A model generated the notes under the pieces. That model was not told the DNA's origin. It did no database searches and worked only from the letters and a program-made list of their open reading frames with translations. A stretch of 50,939 bases of DNA, taken from assembly GCA_016291995.1 (NCBI GenBank), contig JAEEZV010000044.1, forward strand, positions 1-50,939, in the 5' to 3' direction. The stretch is from Caryophanales bacterium (GTDB lineage: Bacteria > Bacillota_I > Bacilli_A > RF39 > UBA660). Positions within the stretch are counted from its first letter, which is position 1; each line of letters starts with the position of its first letter. The translations under genes and the position numbers were made by a program. Below are positions 9,383 to 17,500 of this stretch, one piece after another.

Positions 9383-9411
9383 ATTATAGAGAAAAATGGG
9401 AGTAAAATCAA
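9383..9411 (-). promoter_or_regulatory. mutS promoter
   Basis: On the minus strand, TTGATT, a 17-nt spacer, TATAAT. It lies in the gap after the upstream deacetylase-like gene and shows that mutS can be transcribed on its own. Confidence 0.75.
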
Positions 9412-9437
9412 GGAAAGATGTAAACTATGAGTAAAAA

Positions 9438-10247
9438 TTATTCGGATATGATCGTAGATAGATTTACAATATTATAACCTTTACTGAGGATGTATGAGAT
9501 GATTGTATCTAAATCTTTAGTGTTATCAGATAGATAGATACCACCACTAGATAAGTTATCGATAATGCTATAGGAAGTTATTTTTTTAGGGATAAGGGAG
9601 AACATTTTTATATCGCTACAGCTATTTAATGATATGGGATCTTTATTAATAAACAAGCATATATTAGATGGATTATTAGTTTTATTATTGATAATATTGT
9701 TATTAATAATTAGATTTTCTCTGGTATATTTACCATTATTTCCATAGTTATATATTTCGGTATTAAGGGTACTAAGGATATCAATATTATTATTTAGATA
9801 TTCACTATCCATAAATATATTTATAGGAACATGATATTTATTCATTAATGTTTTGATATTATTTAGGGTGTTAGAGTTATTGATGATAGTTATAATAGAG
9901 ACTTCTTTATTTTTATTATTACCACTAATAATATATTTTCCGTAATTATTATAGATAGATACTTCAGGATATATCTTTTTATATACAAGTAGTGATTCAT
10001 CAAAGTAACCAATTTTTTTCATAGCTTTATAGCTGCTTTCTGTATCGATATAACTTCCAGTTCTTCCGGGGATAATGGTATCACTGGCAATAGAAGCATC
10101 TATGGCATCATATTTTAATTTTTCGGATATTTCTTTTATTTTTATCATAATACTATCTTGTTCCATAGTAATAGTCATTACTTTTTCAGTGAAAATAAAT
10201 GTGACACAGAATAATGTAAGAAGGCCGATTAGTTTAATTATTTTCAT
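9438..10247 (-). CDS. Secreted or anchored protein resembling a degenerate polysaccharide deacetylase
   Basis: 269 aa. Residues 4-20 are an N-terminal membrane segment, so the body is outside the cell. The segment IIPGRTGSYIDTESSYKAMK and KYIISGN are followed by VSIITIINNSNTLNNIKTLM and HVPINIFM, which occupy the places of the NodB deacetylase core strands. The C-terminal GGIYLSDNTKDLDTI and KGYNIVNLSTI resemble the final strands of that fold. The catalytic T-F-D-D and H-x3-H motifs are missing, so activity is unlikely and a binding role is possible. The family assignment is inference from pattern, with no search. Start follows GGTGAT. Confidence 0.55.
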   Translation of the reverse strand: MKIIKLIGLLTLFCVTFIFTEKVMTITMEQDSIMIKIKEISEKLKYDAIDASIASDTIIPGRTGSYIDTESSYKAMKKIGYFDESLLVYKKIYPEVSIYNNYGKYIISGNNKNKEVSIITIINNSNTLNNIKTLMNKYHVPINIFMDSEYLNNNIDILSTLNTEIYNYGNNGKYTRENLIINNNIINNKTNNPSNICLFINKDPISLNSCSDIKMFSLIPKKITSYSIIDNLSSGGIYLSDNTKDLDTIISYILSKGYNIVNLSTIISE

Positions 10248-10279
10248 ATTATCACCATTAAAATATATGAAAAACAGCG

Positions 10280-10308
10280 TTTACTTATGTGATAAAATAT
10301 GATACTAT
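10280..10308 (+). promoter_or_regulatory. Promoter for the pseudopilin gene
   Basis: TTTACT, a 17-nt spacer, TACTAT with a TGA extension; the start codon is about 20 nt downstream. Confidence 0.6.
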
Positions 10309-10328
10309 TAGATAGTAGAGGTGTAAAT

Positions 10329-10652
10329 ATGAATAATAAGGGATTTACATTAGTAGAACTATTAGCAGTAGTAGTAATACTTGCTAGTATATCAATTGTA
10401 GCGGTTGTCAATGTTTCTTCTTCACTTAAAAGGAGAGATACAAGAGAATGTCTTGAACAAATAGCTATCGTTAAGAATTCTGCTAAAATATATTTTTCTT
10501 TAAATGATGATAAAACTAGTGTTACATTAGCTACACTAATAGATGAAGGATATATCGATGGAGATAATAAGATAAATAAATTAAAAAAGAATACAGATAA
10601 GGTTAATTTGACAGCAAATGGTTATGAATTTGTGGGAACAGAGTGTTCATAA
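10329..10652 (+). CDS. Type IV pilin-like (pseudopilin) protein
   Basis: 107 aa from the ATG at 10329, supported by AGAGGTG 7 nt upstream. MNNKGFTLVELLAVVVILAS is a class III prepilin signal: short basic leader, cleavage after Gly, Phe at mature position 1, Glu at +5 and a hydrophobic helix that anchors the subunit or packs in a pilus. The remainder is a small extracellular domain with two cysteines (Cys37 region and C-terminal ECS) that could form a disulphide. Prepilin peptidase, ATPase and other assembly genes are absent from the window, so it is a stand-alone subunit here. A ComGC-like role is only a guess. Confidence 0.82.
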   Translation: MNNKGFTLVELLAVVVILASISIVAVVNVSSSLKRRDTRECLEQIAIVKNSAKIYFSLNDDKTSVTLATLIDEGYIDGDNKINKLKKNTDKVNLTANGYEFVGTECS

Positions 10653-10679
10653 AAGAGTTTTACTCTTTTTTCTTTTTTT
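10651..10679 (+). terminator. Intrinsic terminator after the pseudopilin gene
   Basis: AAAAGAGT, loop TTT, ACTCTTTT then a T-rich tail; it starts right after the stop codon. Confidence 0.8.
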
Positions 10680-10708
10680 GTAATAAAGTAAAAAGACACC
10701 AATATAAT
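10678..10708 (+). promoter_or_regulatory. Possible promoter for the symporter gene
   Basis: TTGTAA, a 19-nt spacer, TATAAT, 17 nt before the start codon. The long spacer lowers confidence. Confidence 0.45.
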
Positions 10709-10725
10709 ATCATGAAGGGAGTATT

Positions 10726-11952
10726 ATGAAAAAAGAATATAAGCATATTATTATATTGCTTGGAGCAGTTATTCTTGGTGGAATAGTTGGACTTATTTTG
10801 GGAGAAAAGGCAAGAGTGTTAAGTCCTTTTGGAGATTTATTTTTAAATATGTTACTTGTAATTATTGTGCCTTTAATATTTTTAACAATTACAGGATCAA
10901 TATATAGAATGAAACAACCAAAAAGGATTGGTAAAATATTAATCAGTACATTTATAATGTTTTTAATAACTTCAGTGGTAGCAGTTCTAATAGGTATTAT
11001 CAGTACTTATTCGTTTAGACTAGTTGATGTAGAAAACGGGGAAATGATTAGAGAAAGTTTAGAAGTTGGAGAAGAAGTAAGTGGTGAATTAAACTTATTA
11101 GAAAGAACTGTAGAAATGGTATCGGTTAATGACTTTAATAAGCTACTGTCAAGAGATAATATGATAGCTTTAATAGTTGTTTCAATAATTAGTGGATTGG
11201 CAATGTCGATGGCTAGAGAAAAAGCAAAACCATTGTATGAATTTATAGAATCTGCTACGGAAGTACTGATGAATGTAATAAAGATAATTATGTATTATGC
11301 GCCAATTGGACTGGGATGTTATTTTGCAGCAATGGTAGGAACATTTGGAAGCAGTATAGCGATTGGATATTTAAATACCTTTTTAGTATATTTATTAGCA
11401 TCTTTAGTATGTTATTTTGGAGTATATACGGTATATGCATACATTAGTGCAGGTTCTTTAGGGGTAAAAAGGTTTTGGTCAAATATTATTCCATCAACGC
11501 TTACCGCTTTAGCAACATGTTCATCAGCAGCCACAATGCCAGTCAATATTGAATGTACAAAGAGGGTTGGAGTTCCTGATGATATAACTGAGACGACTGT
11601 TTCACTTGGAACAAGTTTTCATAAGGATGGTTCAGTTATTGGTAGCGTATTTAAAATAATGTTCTTGGTATATTTATTTAATGGAAATGTATCAATATTA
11701 AAAATATCATTAATAGCTCTTATAGCCACATTACTGGTAACTGCTGTACCTATTGGTGGAGGAACAATATCTGAAATGTTAATTATAACATTATTAGGGT
11801 ATCCGGTGGGAGCACTACCAATACTTACAATTATTGCGACGATTATCGATGCACCAGCGACAGTACTAAACGTTGTTGGAGACAGTCCAGCGGCAATGCT
11901 AACAGCAAGAATAGTCGATGGTGAGAATTGGTTAGAAGAAAGGAAAGCATAG
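10726..11952 (+). CDS. Dicarboxylate/amino acid:cation symporter (DAACS, GltP/GltT-like)
   Basis: 408 aa with about eight membrane helices. The hairpin-1 serine-rich motif appears as LTALATCSSAATMPV, and the helix 7-8 region holds GTSFHKDGSVIG, IGGGTISEM and the substrate-binding D-AP-x-T-x-x-N-V-x-G-D string near the end. Family members import glutamate, aspartate, C4-dicarboxylates or serine with Na+ or H+. The Asp in DSPAAML and Arg in the last helix (LTARIV) fit an acidic amino acid or dicarboxylate, but the exact substrate is not determined. Start has AAGGGAG upstream. A paralogue lies at 46.7 kb. Confidence 0.92.
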   Translation: MKKEYKHIIILLGAVILGGIVGLILGEKARVLSPFGDLFLNMLLVIIVPLIFLTITGSIYRMKQPKRIGKILISTFIMFLITSVVAVLIGIISTYSFRLVDVENGEMIRESLEVGEEVSGELNLLERTVEMVSVNDFNKLLSRDNMIALIVVSIISGLAMSMAREKAKPLYEFIESATEVLMNVIKIIMYYAPIGLGCYFAAMVGTFGSSIAIGYLNTFLVYLLASLVCYFGVYTVYAYISAGSLGVKRFWSNIIPSTLTALATCSSAATMPVNIECTKRVGVPDDITETTVSLGTSFHKDGSVIGSVFKIMFLVYLFNGNVSILKISLIALIATLLVTAVPIGGGTISEMLIITLLGYPVGALPILTIIATIIDAPATVLNVVGDSPAAMLTARIVDGENWLEERKA

Positions 11953-11965
11953 CTTTCTTTTTTTT
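11941..11965 (+). terminator. Intrinsic terminator after the symporter gene
   Basis: AGGAAAGC, loop ATA, GCTTTCTT followed by T residues, overlapping the stop codon. Confidence 0.75.
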
Positions 11966-11996
11966 GACATTTTTTGCATGTTTTAAGGAATATAAT
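11964..11996 (+). promoter_or_regulatory. Possible promoter for the activase gene
   Basis: TTGACA and TATAAT are both perfect boxes but are separated by 21 nt, longer than normal. The TATAAT is well placed for the gene at 12014. Confidence 0.4.
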
Positions 11997-12013
11997 TTAT
12001 TTGGTGATGTAAA

Positions 12014-12964
12014 ATGAATAATCTTTATATGGGGTTAGATGTGGGAGTAATATATACGAAAGGAATTATCATAGATGATAAAGCGAATATCTTAGCTAGT
12101 TCATATATAGAAACTTTAGGGGAACCAGTGAAGGCGGCTAAGAAAGTAATAAAAGATATGGAGAAAGAAATAGATTTAAATAAGTATAGGGTAATTTCTT
12201 TGGGGGTGACGGGGTCAGCTAGAAAATTAGTTGGTTCATTATTATCAGCAAATACTATTAGGAATGAAATTACTTCTTTAGTAGAGGGGTGTGTGAAATT
12301 ATATCCTAATGTTAGAACAATTATGGAAATAGGTGGAGAAGATTCAAAAGCTATTATATTAGAAGATGGAATTATTAAAGATTATGCAATATGTAAATAT
12401 GTATCAGGATCATATGTTAATTATTTTACGAGGATGTTTGGCATCGATATTAAAGATGTTAATGATATGGCTATGAAAGGTAAAAGTAGAATAGATGCAT
12501 TACCAAAATGTATGATGTTTTTAGAAAATGATTTATCTAATAAAATGCAATCAGGATATAAAAAAGAGGATGTTCTTAGAAATATATCTTTAGGAATAGC
12601 TAGGGGATATGTAAATAGTTTTAAGGATATGATAAACAATGGACCGATTATGTTTTGTGGTGGTGTCAGTAGAAATAAGGTAGTAGTTAATGAAATAGAA
12701 AAAATGTTAGACTACCATGTTATTGTGAATAGAAATTCACATATAATGGGAGCTTTAGGAATAGCAATACTAGCTAAGAAAGAGGGGAAATACAAGGAAT
12801 TTGATTTTAATATATGTAATTATAAAATGGATACGAAAATACATAGTTGTTTGAAATGTAATAAGCAATGCGAAATAGTTTCAATATATAGGGATGATAA
12901 ATTGATAGACTATTGGGGAAATAAGTGTAATGATAGTGTAAAAGAGGGTAATTTAGTTGTATAA
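12014..12964 (+). CDS. Acyl-CoA dehydratase activase-like ATPase (BadF/BadG/HgdC family, COG1924)
   Basis: 316 aa with the actin/hexokinase fold: GLDVGVIYTKG phosphate-1 loop, EIGGEDSKAI phosphate-2, FCGGVSRNK adenosine site and MGALGIAI. In HgdC, Cys127 and Cys166 of two subunits hold one [4Fe-4S] cluster. Here Cys127 (ICKYVSGSY) and Cys166 (LPKCMMF) fall at the same numbers, so the bridging cluster is probably kept. A C-terminal CLKCNKQC cluster resembles the motif in long COG1924/DUF2229 proteins. Family members use ATP to push an electron into a 2-hydroxyacyl-CoA dehydratase, but no dehydratase lies nearby. Start follows GGTGAT. Confidence 0.8.
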   Translation: MNNLYMGLDVGVIYTKGIIIDDKANILASSYIETLGEPVKAAKKVIKDMEKEIDLNKYRVISLGVTGSARKLVGSLLSANTIRNEITSLVEGCVKLYPNVRTIMEIGGEDSKAIILEDGIIKDYAICKYVSGSYVNYFTRMFGIDIKDVNDMAMKGKSRIDALPKCMMFLENDLSNKMQSGYKKEDVLRNISLGIARGYVNSFKDMINNGPIMFCGGVSRNKVVVNEIEKMLDYHVIVNRNSHIMGALGIAILAKKEGKYKEFDFNICNYKMDTKIHSCLKCNKQCEIVSIYRDDKLIDYWGNKCNDSVKEGNLVV

Positions 12965-12985
12965 ACTCTTTTTTTTTAGTATAAT
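12957..12985 (+). promoter_or_regulatory. cdsA promoter
   Basis: TTGTAT, a 17-nt spacer, TATAAT. The -35 box overlaps the activase stop codon, so cdsA-rseP can be expressed separately. Confidence 0.75.
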
Positions 12986-13007
12986 TAATTTAGAATGGTG
13001 GTGGAAT

Positions 13008-13793
13008 ATGAAACAAAGAACATTTAGTGCCATTATCTTACTTATTGTACTTGTAGGAGCAATGATAGTAAGTAGTAGAGTATTTGGAATTTTAATGTTA
13101 GTTATTTCAGTATTAGGATTTAATGAATTTTTTGAAATTAAGTTTGGAACAAAGGGAAAGGATTTAAAAGTAATAAAACTTATTAGTTATGCATGTTTAC
13201 TTCTAATAACTTTAAATAATACTTTTTATATTCTTGATATGAAGGTAACTATTTTGTTACCGCTTATGTCACTTAGTATACCAATAGTACTTTATAATGA
13301 TAGTAAGAAATATAATATTGTAGATGCAATGTATGTAATGGGAATAGTATACTTTTTAGGACTTGCTTTTCAGAATATTGTATATTTACGTGATACAAGT
13401 GTGCTTAAATGTATATTTATCTTTGTAATTGCTTTCATTACTGATACATATGCTTATCTTGGAGGTAGTTTAATAGGTAGACATAAACTTACAACGATTT
13501 CACCTAAGAAGACTATCGAAGGTACAATTATTGGAACAGCTATGGGAACATTTATTGGTAGTGTATATTATTACAACATCATTGGTGGAGTTAGTATATT
13601 TGATACGATTATGTTATCACTATTTTTGACAGTTATTTCAGAATTTGGTGATTTGGTTTTCAGTAGTATTAAAAGATATTTTGATAAGAAAGATTATTCA
13701 AATTTAATACCAGGACATGGTGGAATATTAGATAGATTTGATAGTGTGATATATGTATCACTTGGTTTATCTTTAATATTAGCATTATTTTAG
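13008..13793 (+). CDS. cdsA: Phosphatidate cytidylyltransferase CdsA
   Basis: 261 aa, about seven to eight membrane helices. The C-terminal SSIKRYFDKKDYSNLIPGHG stretch and the following GILDRFDS match the CDP-diglyceride synthetase signature residue for residue. It makes CDP-diacylglycerol from CTP and phosphatidate, the precursor that PgsA (37.6 kb) converts toward phosphatidylglycerol. The ATG at 13008 follows GGTGGTGG; a start 17 codons upstream would lie in the promoter. It is followed by rseP after 9 nt, as in Bacillus, but uppS, frr and dxr are not beside it. Confidence 0.94.
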   Translation: MKQRTFSAIILLIVLVGAMIVSSRVFGILMLVISVLGFNEFFEIKFGTKGKDLKVIKLISYACLLLITLNNTFYILDMKVTILLPLMSLSIPIVLYNDSKKYNIVDAMYVMGIVYFLGLAFQNIVYLRDTSVLKCIFIFVIAFITDTYAYLGGSLIGRHKLTTISPKKTIEGTIIGTAMGTFIGSVYYYNIIGGVSIFDTIMLSLFLTVISEFGDLVFSSIKRYFDKKDYSNLIPGHGGILDRFDSVIYVSLGLSLILALF

Positions 13794-13802
13794 GAGGAAT
13801 AT

Positions 13803-14849
13803 ATGAATATAGTATCACTTTTATGGTTTGTTTTAATACTTGGTGTAATCGTAGCAATACATGAATTTGGACATTTTATTTTTGCTAAGTTAGCAAATAT
13901 TTATGTATATGAATTTTCTTTAGGATTTGGAAAGAAGATCTTTGGTAGAAAGAAGAAAAATGCAGAGACTGAATTCTGTGTTAGAATGATTCCTCTTGGC
14001 GGCTATGTAATGATAGCTGGTGAGGATGTTGAAGATAAGAAAATACCTAAGGATAGGCAAATGTGTAATAAGAATTTTATTCAAAGATTTTTAGTACTTT
14101 TTGCTGGACCTTTTAATAATTTCTTATTAGCATTTTTAATTTTATTTGTCAGTGCACTTATATATGGTGCTGTATCAATGAAACCTTATGTGGGAGATGT
14201 GAGTGTTGGATATCCAGCATATACGGCAGGTGTCCGTAGTGGTGATTTATTGCTTGAACTTGATGGTAAGAAAATTAAGAATTGGGATCAAGCGTTGATA
14301 AAATTACAGACTAGTACTGGTGAAACAATTACCTTTAAACTAGAAAAAGTTAATGGTGAAATTGTTACGTATGATATAACACCAATGAAAGTTGTGGATG
14401 AAGCGGGAAATACTAGTTATAAATTTGGTATAGCTACGAGATATGAAAAAGAATATGGTTTTGGTAAATCAATTAGTTATGCGTTTAATAAGACAGGATC
14501 TTTATTTGGTAGTATGGTAGATACACTTAAATATTTATTTACTGGTAAAGTTGGTGTAAATCAATTATCTGGTCCTGTAGGAATATATCAAGTAATCGAT
14601 CAACAATCTAGATTGGGATTAGAGTCAATACTTTATTTGATTGCTTATTTATCTATAAATGTAGGACTTATTAATTTACTTCCGTTCCCAGCATTTGATG
14701 GTGGAAGAATATTATTCCTAATTATTGAAAAGGTATTTAAGAAACCTGTTTCTAAGAAAGTAGAAAATATTATTCATACGATAGGCTTTGCACTTATAAT
14801 GTTACTTTTAATATATGTAACATTTAATGATGTACTTAGGTTGTTTTAA
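13803..14849 (+). CDS. rseP: Site-2 zinc metalloprotease RseP/RasP
   Basis: 348 aa intramembrane protease. HEFGHF at residues 20-25 is the HExxH zinc site in the first membrane helix, and LLPFPAFDGGRI near residue 293 carries the third ligand Asp. Between them is a PDZ domain (about 115-190) after the second helix. The family cuts single-pass membrane substrates inside the bilayer, such as anti-sigma factors and signal-peptide remnants. Shine-Dalgarno AGGAGG is strong. It is the last gene of the cdsA-rseP unit, closed by a clear terminator. Confidence 0.94.
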   Translation: MNIVSLLWFVLILGVIVAIHEFGHFIFAKLANIYVYEFSLGFGKKIFGRKKKNAETEFCVRMIPLGGYVMIAGEDVEDKKIPKDRQMCNKNFIQRFLVLFAGPFNNFLLAFLILFVSALIYGAVSMKPYVGDVSVGYPAYTAGVRSGDLLLELDGKKIKNWDQALIKLQTSTGETITFKLEKVNGEIVTYDITPMKVVDEAGNTSYKFGIATRYEKEYGFGKSISYAFNKTGSLFGSMVDTLKYLFTGKVGVNQLSGPVGIYQVIDQQSRLGLESILYLIAYLSINVGLINLLPFPAFDGGRILFLIIEKVFKKPVSKKVENIIHTIGFALIMLLLIYVTFNDVLRLF

Positions 14850-14852
14850 AAT

Positions 14853-14881
14853 AAACATAACTAGAAATAGTTATGTTTTTT
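14853..14881 (+). terminator. Intrinsic terminator of cdsA-rseP
   Basis: AAACATAACTA, loop GAAA, TAGTTATGTTT and six T: an 11-bp perfect stem with a tetraloop. Confidence 0.9.
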
Positions 14882-14915
14882 ATGTGTTAAGTTTGTGTAT
14901 TTTTTGTTATAAATA

Positions 14916-14944
14916 TGGACTTTTTAATATAAATTTAGTAAAAT
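14916..14944 (+). promoter_or_regulatory. Promoter of the cca-ftsY-murE1-asnB operon
   Basis: TGGACT, a 17-nt spacer, TAAAAT, just upstream of cca. No other clear promoter or terminator was seen until 24.1 kb, so this may drive nine genes. Confidence 0.55.
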
Positions 14945-14960
14945 TATAGTGGGTGGTTGT

Positions 14961-16058
14961 ATGTATAATAAAGCGCTTAATGTGCTTAACATATTTCATG
15001 AAAATGGATATGAAGCATACATTGTTGGGGGATATCCGAGGGATTATCTACTCGGTATTAAAACTTTAGATATCGATATATGTACTAATGCAAAGCCAAA
15101 AGAAATAATGGAGATATTTGATACGGAAGCAGTTAGTGATGTTGGATATGGTTCTGTAAAGGTAATATATAAGAATGTAAAGTTTGATGTAACTACTTAT
15201 AGGGTTGATATTAAGTATGAAAAAAATAGAAAACCGATAAAGATTAAATATGTTACAGATTTAAAAAAAGATTTGCTTAGAAGAGACTTTACAATCAATA
15301 CGATATGTATTGATAAGGATGGTAATTTTATTGATCTACTTAATGGTAGAGAAGATTTAGATAATAGGGTTATTAAAACAGTTGGTAATCCTAGACATAG
15401 ATTAAAAGAAGATAGTTTAAGAATACTTAGAGCTATTAGATTTGCTTCTTTACTAGAATTTGATATTGATGATAGAACAGGATATTTTATTAAGAAATAT
15501 GGATATTTACTTAAGAGTCTATCTGGATCTAGGAAACGTGAAGAATTAGATAAGATTCTTACTTCTAGGAATAAGGAAATAGGTAGAAATTTACTTATAT
15601 CATTTGATTTATGTAAGTATTTAGGACTAAATAATTTATCAGATATTGTTTTATGTGATGATATTATTGGTATATGGAGTCAACTTGATGTTAGTGATGA
15701 TTATCCTTTTTCTAAATTAGAAAAAGAAACAATTAGAAAAGTTAGAGAATTATTAAATAAGGAATTAAATGAAATAAATATATATAGATATGGTCTTTAT
15801 ATATCAACAGTAGTTGGTAGTATTAAAGGTGTCAGTTACAAGATAATTAATAATATATATAAGAATTTGCCAATTACTAGTACAAAAGATATTTTACTTA
15901 GTGGAGAAGATATTAAGAAGATACTTAATCGTGAGCCTGGTAAATATATTAGTACTATTCTTAGCGATTTGGAAGAAAAGATTATCTTGGGGGAACTTGA
16001 GAATAATCGCGATGTACTTACAACGTATGTTCGTAATAATTATAAAGGTGATAAATAA
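14961..16058 (+). CDS. cca: CCA tRNA nucleotidyltransferase
   Basis: 365 aa class II nucleotidyltransferase. VGGYPRDYLLGIKTLDIDI carries the metal-binding D-x-D motif, RRDFTINTICID is motif B, and the RILRAIRFA segment follows. It adds or repairs the 3' CCA end of tRNAs without a template. The ATG at 14961 is preferred because GGGTGGT lies upstream; a GTG four codons earlier is part of that site. Class II CCA enzymes and A-adding enzymes share these motifs, so CCA versus poly(A) specificity is assigned from length and context. It overlaps ftsY by one base (TAATG). Confidence 0.9.
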   Translation: MYNKALNVLNIFHENGYEAYIVGGYPRDYLLGIKTLDIDICTNAKPKEIMEIFDTEAVSDVGYGSVKVIYKNVKFDVTTYRVDIKYEKNRKPIKIKYVTDLKKDLLRRDFTINTICIDKDGNFIDLLNGREDLDNRVIKTVGNPRHRLKEDSLRILRAIRFASLLEFDIDDRTGYFIKKYGYLLKSLSGSRKREELDKILTSRNKEIGRNLLISFDLCKYLGLNNLSDIVLCDDIIGIWSQLDVSDDYPFSKLEKETIRKVRELLNKELNEINIYRYGLYISTVVGSIKGVSYKIINNIYKNLPITSTKDILLSGEDIKKILNREPGKYISTILSDLEEKIILGELENNRDVLTTYVRNNYKGDK

Positions 16059-17035
16059 TGGGACTATTTAGTAAGATTAAGAATCTTTTTAGTGGTAATA
16101 ATAAGGAAGTAGTAGAGGAAGTAAAAAACTATGATACTGGACTTAAAAAGAGTAGAGAAGAATTTGTTAGTCAGTTAGCTAATTTATCTAAAAAGTATAA
16201 AAACATTTCAGAGGATTATTTTGAAGAGTTAGAGAACATACTAATAATGGCTGATATTGGTGTCAATACGGTTATGTCTTTTGTAGATAGATTAAGAGAT
16301 AGAGTTAAGAGTGAAAAGATTACAGATAGCAATATGCTAAAAGAGATAATAGTAGATGAATTATTTGTAATGTATGTTGGTAATAGTATTATCGATAGTA
16401 AAATACATTTTACGGAGAATGGACCTACGGTTATTCTTTATGTTGGAGTAAATGGTGTTGGTAAGACTACGACAATTGGTAAAATGGCTGCTCAATATAA
16501 GAATAAAGGTAAAAAGGTTATGATGGTAGCTGGAGATACTTTTAGAGCTGGAGCTATCGAACAGATAAATGAATGGGGAAGTAGAGTTGGATGTACAGTT
16601 GTTAGTGGAGAAAGTAAAGATCCATCTTCAGTTATTTATGATGCTTTGATTAAGGCAAAGGATGAAGACTACGATCTAGTAATGATCGATACGGCAGGAA
16701 GACTTCAGAATAAGACTAATTTGATGGAAGAATTAGCTAAAATTAATAGAGTTATTAAGAAGGTTATTCCAGAAGCACCGCATGAGGTATTGTTAGTAAT
16801 AGATGCTACGACTGGACAAAATGGTATTAGTCAAGCTAAATCATTTAAAGAAATTACGGATATTAGTGGAATAGTTCTTACAAAGTTAGATGGTACTGCT
16901 AAAGGTGGTATTGTTTTAGCTATCAAGGAAGAAGTTAATATACCAGTTAAATTTGTAGGACTTGGTGAAGGTATAGATCAAATCGAAGCATTCGATGTTG
17001 AAAAATATATATATGGATTATTTAAAGATTTGTGA
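16058..17035 (+). CDS. ftsY: Signal recognition particle receptor FtsY
   Basis: 325 aa. A short charged N-terminus (about 40 residues) precedes a helical N domain and the SRP-type GTPase: G1 GVNGVGKTTT (130-139), DTFRAGA, G3 DTAGRLQNK (211-219) and G4 TKLDGTAKGG (275-284). It is the membrane-associated receptor that docks ribosome-nascent chain-SRP complexes at the translocon. The N-terminal amphipathic helix MGLFSKIKNLF probably binds lipid. It starts in the stop codon of cca and is followed by ylxM after 9 nt, a common pairing in Firmicutes. Confidence 0.96.
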   Translation: MGLFSKIKNLFSGNNKEVVEEVKNYDTGLKKSREEFVSQLANLSKKYKNISEDYFEELENILIMADIGVNTVMSFVDRLRDRVKSEKITDSNMLKEIIVDELFVMYVGNSIIDSKIHFTENGPTVILYVGVNGVGKTTTIGKMAAQYKNKGKKVMMVAGDTFRAGAIEQINEWGSRVGCTVVSGESKDPSSVIYDALIKAKDEDYDLVMIDTAGRLQNKTNLMEELAKINRVIKKVIPEAPHEVLLVIDATTGQNGISQAKSFKEITDISGIVLTKLDGTAKGGIVLAIKEEVNIPVKFVGLGEGIDQIEAFDVEKYIYGLFKDL

Positions 17036-17044
17036 GGAACTGTA

Positions 17045-17338
17045 ATGGAAGATAGAGAGAAGATAGTTATTTTGTACGACTATTATGGTGAATTGTTAAC
17101 GGAAGTTCAAAGAGATTATTTTGAAGCTTATTACTTTGATAATCTATCGTTATCAGAGATAGGTGAGAATCTTAATAAAAGCAGAAATGCAGTACATAAG
17201 AATATTAAAAGCGTTGTAAGTAGACTTTATGAATATGAAGATAAGTTAAAGTTATACATGAAGGATGAAAAATTAAAAGAGATTATAAATGAAATAAATG
17301 ATAAAAAGATAAAGAAAGAATTAGAGGAATTGTTATGA
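17045..17338 (+). CDS. ylxM: SRP-associated helix-turn-helix protein YlxM (UPF0122)
   Basis: 97 aa. The sigma-70 region 4-like fold is clear: LYDYYGELLTEVQRDYFEAY, then LSLSEIGENLNKSRNAVHKN as the helix-turn-helix. YlxM proteins are encoded with ftsY or ffh and are thought to assist SRP; direct DNA binding is not established. A charged, Lys/Glu-rich tail follows. It ends in TGA overlapping the ATG of the next small gene, suggesting coupling. ffh itself is not in the window. Confidence 0.92.
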   Translation: MEDREKIVILYDYYGELLTEVQRDYFEAYYFDNLSLSEIGENLNKSRNAVHKNIKSVVSRLYEYEDKLKLYMKDEKLKEIINEINDKKIKKELEELL

Positions 17339-17496
17339 AGAATAAATTGCCAGTAGTAATTGAAAATTATGATTTGCCGGTAGATGAATCTAAGGAAAAG
17401 GAAGATGAATCTAGGGGATATGCAAGTGTATTATTCTTACTTAGTGTAATGGTTGTTTGTTGGAGTGTTGTAACAATTATATTACTAGGAAGGTGA
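17335..17496 (+). CDS. Small single-pass membrane protein (53 aa), unknown
   Basis: The gene starts with ATGA overlapping the ylxM stop and ends just before the GTG of the AAA+ gene. It encodes an acidic N-terminal half (ENYDLPVDESKEKEDESRG) and one hydrophobic helix at residues 30-51 (ASVLFLLSVMVVCWSVVTII). Position, overlap and a clean hydrophobic helix support a real gene. With the N-terminus likely inside, it could tether or regulate a cytoplasmic partner such as the AAA+ protein encoded next; that is a guess. I do not recognise the family. Confidence 0.7.
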   Translation: MKNKLPVVIENYDLPVDESKEKEDESRGYASVLFLLSVMVVCWSVVTIILLGR

Positions 17497-17500
17497 TAAT

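Noticed and set aside
9361..9411. 17-codon N-terminal extension of MutS
   Set aside because: It covers the mutS -10 and -35 boxes; the ATG at 9360 has the ribosome site and aligns with family starts.
12940..12974. Terminator after the activase gene (AAAAGAG and CTCTTTT)
   Set aside because: The arms are far apart (about 19-nt loop), one lies in coding sequence and the cdsA promoter occupies the loop; too weak to list.
16058..17496. Mycoplasma-type genetic code (TGA as Trp)
   Set aside because: TGA ends ftsY, ylxM and the 53-codon gene at the right places, and Trp codons in conserved motifs are TGG.
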